Below are positions 57,270-64,000 of a stretch of DNA of 64,000 nt, one piece after another; the stretch's first letter is position 1, and each line of letters begins with the position of its first letter. The notes beneath the pieces are model-generated. The model had not been told where the DNA came from. It worked only from the letters and a program-made list of their open reading frames with translations, and made no database searches. The position numbers and the translations under genes are program-made. Source of the stretch: Paenibacillus sp. CC-CFT747 (GTDB lineage Bacteria; Bacillota; Bacilli; Paenibacillales; NBRC-103111); assembly GCA_030323305.1 (NCBI GenBank), contig CP106741.1, positions 563,001-627,000 of the forward strand, written 5' to 3'.

Positions 57270-59668
57270 CCCCCGCTGGAGAAAGGTCCTCCGCGACTTG
57301 TCCTCTAATAAAGCCAGGACCGTGCTTGTCTCGTTGTCCATTGCCGTCGGCATTGTCGGAGTCGGAATGATCTCCCAGACCCTGGAGATGATGCAGCGGG
57401 GGATGAACGACAGCCATCGGTCGGCGGAGGCCTCCGCCTTCTCGGTTACCACGCTGCAGCCGTTCGATCATCGGGTGATGGACAAGGCGGCCGCGGTGCC
57501 GGGAGTAAGCGCCGTGGATGGGCGTGCCTCCTTCGAGCTCCGGGCTCATCCGGTCCGGGCGGAAGACGGGCCGGTTAAGGCAGGCGATTGGCGGACCATC
57601 CGGCTGTTTGCCCTAGAGGATTATAACCACATCTCCATGGACAAAATGCTGCCCGTCGAAGGAGCCTGGCCGCCCGCCCAGGGGGAGCTCCTTATGGAAC
57701 GGACCTCCGTGGATTACCTCGGGGTCCGTATCGGAGACAAGCTGGAAGTGGAACTGCCCGACGGAACCCTCCGGCAGCTTAAACTCGGCGGAATCGTTCG
57801 GGACCCTCTCCGGGAAACCTCCTCCATGACCGGCATCAGCTACGGCTATTTGTCCATGGCAACGCTAGGAGAGCTCGGCCGCCCTGAAGCCTTCAACACG
57901 CTTTCGGTGAAGGCTTCCGATCCCGAGGCCGATTCCGCGAAGCTGGAGAGGCTTGCGGGCGATGTCCGGCAAGTGATGACGGCCGAGGGCCTGACCCCGG
58001 TGTCGACCCGAATCCCGAAGCCCGGGAAGCACTGGGCGGAGGACATCGTGCAGTCCTTCGCCCTTATTCTCCAGACGATGGGGGATTGGCTCTGGCCCTC
58101 GGCGCGTGCCTCGTCATGAACACGATCTTCAGCATGCTGGCCGGGCAGCTCCGCCAGATCGGTGTCATGCAGGTGCTCGGCGCCACGAGGGGCAGCCTCT
58201 TCCGGCTGTACCTCGGCACGGTCCTGCTTTACTGCCTGCTGGCCTCACTTCTCGGCATTCCCCTCGGGATGCTCGGAGCGCGGGCCATGGCATCCCAATC
58301 GATCCGGCTGCTTAATTTCGACAGCTCCGGCTACGGGCTAACCCTTCCCGTTCTCGGGCTGGAGCTTATCGTCGGGCTCCTGATTCCCATACTCGCCGCC
58401 CTATATCCGCTTGCCGCCGGAACCCGGATCACGATCCGGGAAGCCATTGGCGGTCCGGCCGCGCGAAGCGGAGGCTCCCGAGGATGGCTCGCGGCTATGC
58501 TTGAGGCCATCAAGGGGCTGCCCGGCCCCCTGCTCCTGCCGATCCGCAACGCCTTCCGCAGCCGCGTGCGCCTGACGCTGACCTTGGCGACCATGAGCCT
58601 CGGCGGGGCGATCGTCATCTCGGTCATCGCCGTTCAGGCCTCCATGGAGCTGACAAAGGCCAATTCGCTCCGCTATACCCACTATGACGTCCAGCTCAGC
58701 TTCCCGGAATCCCGCACGGCCTCCGATCTCGTCGCCGAGGCGCAGACGGTGACCGGGGTGGAGACGGCGGAGGCTTGGACGTGGAAGACGGCCAACCGGG
58801 TCGGTGCCGATGGCAGCGAGAGCAAGGACCTTGCCTTCGCCGGGATTCCCCGGGCACCGCCCTAATCGAGCCGGTTCTCCTCGAGGGGCGGTGGCTCCAA
58901 CCGGGCGACCGGAAGGCGGTTGTGCTCGATTCCTTCCTGCTGCAGGATAATCCGGATCTCCATGCCGGTTCGGAAGTCACCCTGGCCGTTAACGGGCGCA
59001 AGGACACCTGGACCGTCATCGGCATCACCCGGAAAGTGTCCGGGGACGTCGTCTCCTATGCCCCCTTCGAGGCCCTCTCCGAAGCGGCCGGAGAGGCCGG
59101 GAAGGCGATGACCGTCCAGACCGTCACGAAGGATCATTCCCGGGAGGGGCAGGCCCAAACCGCCGCCGCTTTGCAGACCCGCTTCAAGGAGAAGGGATAC
59201 GGGTCCGCCAGCACGCTGATCACGGACGATCTTCGCAAGGTTCAGGAGAACCGCTTCCAAACGGTGCTTGCCTTTCTTGCGGTCATGTCCGTGCTGCTCG
59301 TGATCGTCGCCGCCCTTGGCCTGACGGGCACGATGAGCTTGAGTGTGCTGGAGCGGACGCGCGAATTCGGCATTATGCGAAGCATTGGGGCATCCGACCG
59401 CAGCATGCTGGGCCTCATCATCGGCGAAGGTCTGGTGCTCGGCCTCGTGTCCTGGGCCGTCGGCTCCCTCCTCGCCTATCCCGTCTCCCGGCAGCTAAGC
59501 GCCGCTGTGGGTCATTCCCTCTTCGAGCAGCCGCTCGACTACCGCTTTCCCTTGAGCGGGGTGCTGCTCTGGCTGGCGGGAAGCCTGGTCGTCGCCGCGG
59601 CGGCCAGCCTGCTCCCCGCCTGGAAAGCGGCACGGCTCGAGATCCGGGATGTGCTCGCCTATGAATAA
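57262..59668 (+). CDS. MacB/FtsX-type ABC permease, eight-helix form (two frameshifts here)
   Basis: About 803 residues when repaired. First helix ARTVLVSLSIAVGIVGVGMI, a large extracytoplasmic domain, then an FtsX block (ACLVMNTIFSMLAGQLRQIG, IGVMQVLGATRGSLFRLYLG). A second copy follows: helix near 58600, second outer domain, final FtsX block (TREFGIMRSIGASDRSMLGL) and the LLPAWKAARLEIRDVLAYE end. Breaks near 58083 (add G) and 58850 (add C) reunite three frames. Such duplicated FtsX permeases export lipoproteins, peptides or drugs or act as mechanotransmitters. It is coupled to the fused ATPase by an eight-base overlap. Confidence 0.87.
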
Positions 59669-59672
59669 CAAC

Positions 59673-59718
59673 AAAAACCGCTTCTTTCCCTGCCTAAGGC
59701 AGGAAGGAAGCGGTTTTG
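59673..59718. terminator. bidirectional terminator after the ABC operon
   Basis: AAAACCGCTTC...CCTGCCT and AGGCAGG...GAAGCGGTTTT arms. It separates the permease from the convergent PIN gene. Confidence 0.93.
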
Positions 59719-59748
59719 TCCATTTTGTTATTCAAATAAGAAAGGAAA

Positions 59749-60243
59749 TCAGGCCGATGTGGTGGATGGGATGATCTTGATCTGGTCGTACAGGTTGGTC
59801 AGGGACTGGAAATTACGGTTGAACGTGAAAATACGCTTGATCCGGTACGTCAGCATGACCACCGCCGTCACCGCTTCGCCCAGCGAAAACTGGCAGTCGG
59901 GGAATTGAAGCAGCAGCTTCTTCGCCTCCTGCTCCAATCGCTCATTGCCGGAGATGACTTCGATCTTTCCGCGGGAGATGGCCTTCTCGATCGTGTTCAG
60001 GAAGAATTCCGCCTGGGTGTAGCCGAAATTGTTGCGCAGCCAGTCGTGCGTATCGAATACAATGTAGCTCGTCGTCACGAACGTACGGTCCAAGTCGTCC
60101 AGGTCCAGAAAGAAAGAACGCGCCTTGACATAGTGCTCATGATCAGGGTTCATAAAGGATTTCAAGGATGTGTCGTCCAGAAACACGGACTGTTCAAAAT
60201 CCCAAGGGGCCGAAGTGACGGCCGAATTCTCGGTAACATTCAT
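59749..60243 (-). CDS. PIN-like domain protein, possible toxin of a toxin-antitoxin pair
   Basis: 164 residues. The fold order of PIN ribonucleases is recognisable: SVFLDDTSLKSFMNP (first Asp), TSYIVFDTHDWLRNNFG (acidic residue at the second position), FSLGEAVTAVVMLTYRIKRI (Glu where Asp is usual) and FTFNRNFQSL (Asn where the last Asp is usual). Active-site residues are thus partly substituted. It follows the RHH-type gene by 22 bases with AAGGAGCC before its ATG. A VapC-type role is inferred from fold and pairing; activity may be reduced or absent. Confidence 0.68.
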   Translation of the reverse strand: MNVTENSAVTSAPWDFEQSVFLDDTSLKSFMNPDHEHYVKARSFFLDLDDLDRTFVTTSYIVFDTHDWLRNNFGYTQAEFFLNTIEKAISRGKIEVISGNERLEQEAKKLLLQFPDCQFSLGEAVTAVVMLTYRIKRIFTFNRNFQSLTNLYDQIKIIPSTTSA

Positions 60244-60265
60244 GATTCGAGGCTCCTTTCCTTCG

Positions 60266-60580
60266 TTAGTCCAGGTTTTTGGTCAAGCCGTCCAAATAAA
60301 GCAGAGGATTGTTCTCCTTGCGCTCGACGCTTACCTGCAAGGTCTTCTCGGCGGCCTGAGCCGCTATGTACTGCTGCACGGCCCGCTCCACCAAAGCCTC
60401 CACGGTGGTGTGCCGGTGCTCCGCCCGCTGCCTCAGCATAGTGTAAACCCTCCGGTCGAGGATGACGGACGTGTCCTCTTCGTCTCTTTCCTCCTGTCCC
60501 TGGCGCTCGGTGACCAGGTTAGAGGCCGAGGCTTTCAGCTTCTCCATGTAACCTTTGATTTTATCCAAATTTTTGTCCAT
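60266..60580 (-). CDS. ribbon-helix-helix-like protein, possible antitoxin
   Basis: 104 residues. A helical N-terminus (DKIKGYMEKLKASASNL) is followed by a segment SVILDRRVYTMLRQRAEHRH and TTVEALVERAVQQYIAAQ, which has the strand-helix-helix pattern of CopG/MetJ-type DNA-binding proteins. The C-terminal tail could wrap a partner. It is directly upstream of the PIN-like gene on the same strand, the usual antitoxin-first order. GAGGTATC precedes the ATG. Confidence 0.65.
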   Translation of the reverse strand: MDKNLDKIKGYMEKLKASASNLVTERQGQEERDEEDTSVILDRRVYTMLRQRAEHRHTTVEALVERAVQQYIAAQAAEKTLQVSVERKENNPLLYLDGLTKNLD

Positions 60581-60721
60581 GTGAATTGATACCTCTTTTA
60601 CGCAGAATTTGTATAGTAATTCGACAGCGGGCTTCGACTTTGAGGGGGCCCGCCCTTGTTGATAGTTTAACGAAAATCACCTGCAAAGAAAAGCGGAGGG
60701 TTCTTCCTGCTTCCCGCCCAG

Positions 60722-60747
60722 AAAAAAGGCCCGGGCAGCCGGGCCGT
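60722..60747 (-). terminator. intrinsic terminator of sodC
   Basis: Minus strand GGCCCGGC, loop TG, GCCCGGGCC and six T residues. Confidence 0.9.
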
Positions 60748-60755
60748 TCTTCCTC

Positions 60756-61483
60756 TTATTTTACGACACCGCACAGAACACGGCCGCCGGAATTTCCGGC
60801 AGGATCCGACTTCATGTCGTCCGGCCCCTCGTGAATGACCAGAGCCGTTCCGTCCCCGTCGAAGAGCGAGTTGACCGCTCCCTTCTCCAGGGTGGTGTGC
60901 ATCGCCTTCAGCTCGACGGAAACCTTGCCGTCCGCCCCTACCTCCAGATTCGGCAAATCGCCCACATGGTGACCGTTAGGATTATCGGTTCCGTGCTGCT
61001 TCTTCTCCGGGTTCAGATGGTCGCCCGCCGACTTGAAATCGGGCGCTTCGCATTTGCCGACTTGATGAAGGTGGATTCCATGCTTGCCGGCTGTCAGGCC
61101 GCCCGCTTCTACCTTAATCTTGAGGCCGTCCCCCTCCTGGGTGAGAATGGCCAGTCCCATTTTCTCCCCTTCGTGTTCAGCAGGTCCGCCGAGACACTCT
61201 TGCCGGCAGGAGAAGGAGAAGCGCTTGCCCCACCCGGGCTGCCGGAAGCTTTGGGTGTCGTCCCGGTCAGGGGATTATCAGCGGTTCCTTCCTGGCGCTT
61301 CGGCGTAGGGGTCGGCTTGCCGGAACCCGGATCGGGAGAAGTCGCACCGGAATCGATCGTTTTGCCGGAGCCTTCGCCGAGCGTCGTTCCGTTATCGGAA
61401 TTGGAGGTCGGGTCGCTGCTGCCGCACGCACTCAAAGGAACGGTGGCCAGCAGGAGCGACAGGACCAGGCAGATCTTTTTCAT
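60756..61483 (-). CDS. sodC: lipoprotein Cu/Zn superoxide dismutase (frameshifted here)
   Basis: About 242 residues when repaired. Lipoprotein signal ending LSACGSS (lipobox, Cys about 20). A Ser/Thr/Pro/Gly-rich linker of about 80 residues precedes the SOD domain: metal ligands in HGIHLHQVGKC, NGHHVGDLPN and VIHEGPDDMKSDPAGNSGGR. The frame breaks at NTKGRKW near 61158; one added G gives NTKGEKMGLAIL. It is similar to Bacillus YojM. The enzyme is exported and membrane-anchored; some Bacillus homologs lack a copper ligand, and all His ligands appear kept here. Confidence 0.9.
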
Positions 61484-61623
61484 GAAGGTCCCTCCTTGGT
61501 TTGACGGTTCTTTTTACTACCTTCCCCAAAAACCCCTGCCTGAAACCGCTCCCGGACACCCCCGCCGGCTTCCATCCGTCCGATCTTGAACGGCCGGCCC
61601 GTCCTATTCCGTTCTTCTCCCCA

Positions 61624-61655
61624 TAAAAAAAGACTTCCGCCAACGGCGGAAGCCA
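61624..61655 (-). terminator. intrinsic terminator after the 156-residue protein gene
   Basis: Minus strand GGCTTCCGCCGTTGGCGGAAGTC hairpin followed by seven T residues. Confidence 0.9.
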
Positions 61656-61659
61656 AGCA

Positions 61660-62130
61660 CTAGTATAAGGCGCTGACGGGCAAGATGTCTCTCGATCTTT
61701 CCGGCACCCATTTCAGCAGCTGCCGGCGGACTTGAATCAACACTTGCTCCCGGCTGGTCGGGATCGTCAGGACGGGCCGTGTATTCAGAATCGATCGGGG
61801 GAGGAAGAGTTCTGCGCCTACCCACGGCTCCACCACCCTATCGTCTCCCGGCAGCCGGGAAAGGGAGAGCTCCATCCGGCCGCCCACGCGGTACCGCTGG
61901 CTGTATTCGGCCGGCTCCACATGAAACCATTCCAGATGCCTCACTTCGTCCACATGAAAAGAATGCCGGATCCGTTCGCGGTCGACCAGCTCCAAGACGT
62001 TCCATTGGATGGTCCGGCTGTTTAGCTTGAACTCGGCCAGGTCTTTGGCATGGATTTTGTGCTGCGCCTCAACAAGCATCGAAACCAGCAGCTCCAGACT
62101 GGCACAGCTCGTAAGACCGTTCCGTTTCAT
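61660..62130 (-). CDS. hypothetical protein (156 aa)
   Basis: Not recognised. Soluble, no signal peptide. The N-terminus MKRNGLTSCASLELLVSML, then HKIHAKDLAEFKLNSRTIQW, suggests a small helix-turn-helix-like start. The centre is basic and aromatic (RHSFHVDEVRHLEWFHVEP). The C-terminus has VLIQVRRQLLKWVPERSRD. A ribosome binding site AAGGTGGGG and a strong terminator support a real gene. It lies between the MHYT kinase and sodC on the same strand. Confidence 0.65.
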   Translation of the reverse strand: MKRNGLTSCASLELLVSMLVEAQHKIHAKDLAEFKLNSRTIQWNVLELVDRERIRHSFHVDEVRHLEWFHVEPAEYSQRYRVGGRMELSLSRLPGDDRVVEPWVGAELFLPRSILNTRPVLTIPTSREQVLIQVRRQLLKWVPERSRDILPVSALY

Positions 62131-62217
62131 GCGGATATCCCCACCTTCTCATGGTTTGTGAGTACATATATATGCCATGAGATCGGCGTTAAAACCAGGG
62201 GACAGAGCTTTCCCTCA

Positions 62218-64000
62218 TTATCCCGAGCGATTGACCGGACGGGGCGGCCTCAAGCGGGCATCCTCGGGAAGGCGGGTTCGGATAGAGAAGCGGAAGGCGG
62301 CCCCCTCCCGCACATCCGGATCGGCCTCTATTTCGCCGCCCATCAGCTCGACGAGGGACCGGCAAATCACGAGACCGAGGCCGGTTCCCCCGTATTTGCG
62401 GGCCATGGAGGTATCCAGCTGAGAGAAGGGCTGAAACAGCTGCCCGAGCTTATCCGGGGAATTCCGATCCCGGTGTCCCGGACCCGAAAGTGGACCTGAA
62501 GCGTCTCTCCGTCCTTTTTGCCGCAGTCAGCCGTCAAGTAAATGCCGCCCTTCTGCGTAAACTTCACAGAGTTGCCGACCAGGTTGATGAGAATTTGCCG
62601 GACCCGGTTCACATCCCCGACGAGATAACGGGGAAGCTCGGGGTCGAGCTTGCAGCGGAGCTCCAGCCCCTTCTCTTTGGTGGTGGCCTTGAACAGGGAG
62701 AAGGTTTCGTCAATGCACGCCTGGAGCTCGAATGGCTGTTCTTCGAGCTGCATTTTGCCGGCCTCCATCTTGGAGAAATCGAGAATGTCGTTGATGACGC
62801 TGAGCAGCGCGGTGCCGCTCTTCTGGATCATCTCCGCGTATTCCCGCTGTTCGTCGTCAAGCCCGGTGTCGAGCATCAGGTTGCTCATTCCGATGACTCC
62901 GTTGAGCGGTGTCCGGATTTCATGGCTCATCATGGCCAGGAACTCACTTTTGACCCGAACGGCAGACTCCGCCTCCTCCTTCGCTTGAAGCAGCTCGCGC
63001 TCGGCCTTCCGGCTGTCGGTGATGTCCTTCGAAATGGTATAGACATCCACAGTTTGGCCGTCCACCATCATGGGGACCATCGTGGTGCTGAGCAGAAGGG
63101 GGTCCCGTTGTGGTGGCGTATGGAAAACTCCACGGTCTGCGGGCTTCCTTGAGCCGCTTTGCTAAAGGCCGCCATTGCCTTAGGGATATCCCGCTTCATC
63201 ACGAACGTCGTAAACGGCTTGTTAAGATACTTCAGAATGGAATAGCCCGTTAGGTTCTCCGCGGCCGGGTTCGCCCTAAGAAGGCGGCCCTCCAGGTTGA
63301 ACAGGCAGACCATGTCGGGATTATTCTCGAAAATCGAGTTGTAGCGGAGCTCGTTGAGGTAAGAGGCGCGAAGGGCCCATATCTTGTCGAGGTATAGACT
63401 TAACGCCGCCAGCGCCAGAACGAGCAGCGTCGCCCCTCCGGTCAGCAGGGCGATGGTATACGGACCTACGATGCGGCCGGGCGGATCCAGATTAGGGCCG
63501 GCGAGCGGGGTGAACCGGGCCGCCTGCATGCCGATATAGTGCATGGCGGCGGCCGCAACGCCAAGCAGCAAAGCGACCTGTAATTTTATCTGAAAGTGAA
63601 AAGAAAGCGTTCCCTGAACAAAACGATAAAAAATACGCAGAGCCACAAAGGACAGCGTCAGGGCGATCAAGGAGGAGAGAGAGAATAAATACGGGTTGTA
63701 CGACAGCTGGGCGTCCAGCCGGATAGCGGACATTCCTGCAAAATGCATGACCACGATGGCCAATCCCATGAAGACTCCCCGGCTGTAAAAGCCCCCATCC
63801 CATACGGGGGCGGCTGGATATGTAAAGAGCCGCGAATGAGGCAACCACAGGAAAGAGAATGGATAGGAAAATGATACGAAACTCATAGGTGACGGGAATC
63901 GGCATATGATAGGCGAGCATCCCGACAAAATGCATCGACCAGAAGCCGATGCCCATCACACAGGAGCCGGCCGCCATCCAGGCCAGTCCACCCCGCGTGC
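62218..64000 (-). CDS. MHYT-PAS sensor histidine kinase, partial at window end (frameshifted here)
   Basis: The 5' end lies beyond 64000. The visible product has the MHYT membrane module ([47 protein letters not shown]), whose Met-His repeats may bind copper. Then come a PAS domain ([21 protein letters not shown]), HisKA ([20 protein letters not shown]) and HATPase_c ending [20 protein letters not shown]. Breaks near 63810, 63100 (add C) and 62475 (add C to CCCC) join the frames. The stop at 62218 comes soon after the HATPase, so no receiver domain is attached. Confidence 0.87.

Overview
The window looks like a chromosomal segment of a high-G+C Bacillota bacterium, most likely Paenibacillaceae. 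Pointers are a T-box-controlled ilvBNC operon, an infC-rpmI-rplT operon with an L20-type leader and an AUU start, a UPF0435 (YfkK) protein, the YtqA-YtqB pair, a YneK-like protein, a WGxxGxxG protein, and abundant AAGGAGG-type ribosome binding sites and TTGACA/TATAAT promoters. I see no rRNA, tRNA, CRISPR, prophage or insertion sequence.

Layout. 0-4 kb: branched-chain amino acid synthesis (ilvC, ilvN, ilvB) behind a T-box leader. 4-5 kb: a MarR regulator and a quinone reductase that share palindromic operators. 5-6.4 kb: translation operon rplT-rpmI-infC. 6.4-10.8 kb: a membrane glycosyltransferase, a PAP2 phosphatase, trmB and small proteins. 10.9-17.9 kb: tRNA wobble-modification pair, manA, a B12-binding radical SAM protein, a pseudouridine synthase and a Gly/Pro-rich protein. 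18-21 kb: a sugar isomerase/dehydrogenase pair divergent from an AraC regulator. 21-23.7 kb: AMP ligase, short-chain dehydrogenase and a 38-residue membrane peptide. 23.9-28.9 kb: a five-gene minus-strand operon (epimerase, DapA-like lyase, SdaAB, SdaAA, M20 hydrolase). 29-31.6 kb: an unrecognised protein and a regulator with an unusual architecture; a shared 13-bp motif links the two promoter regions. 31.7-37.7 kb: two beta-propeller proteins around a hydrolase, with a CcpA cre-like site. 38-44 kb: small conserved proteins and a very large CheB-CheR-PAS-kinase. 44-55 kb: TetR, YigZ, pgi, dehydrogenase, ppnP, tkt, purU, nfo, and a MarR-MFS efflux pair. 55-60 kb: yneK, then an ABC ATPase fused to a cyclic-nucleotide-binding domain with a MacB-like permease. 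60-64 kb: an RHH-PIN pair, a lipoprotein Cu/Zn superoxide dismutase, an unknown protein and an MHYT sensor kinase cut by the window end.

A dominant property of this sequence is about 31 frameshifts in 18 genes. Almost every one I could resolve is repaired by adding one base to a short homopolymer, and they hit housekeeping genes (ilvB, pgi, tkt). This points to sequencing or assembly error rather than gene decay, so the broken genes are listed once each as reconstructed coding regions. Many large antisense reading frames are shadows of high-G+C genes and are left out.

The most interesting candidates for new biology are the regulator at 30243-31598 (PrpR-N-like sensor, GGDEF-like domain, winged helix) with its shared operator motif and neighbouring unknown protein and catabolic operon, and the ATPase-cyclic-nucleotide-domain fusion at 56177-57269.
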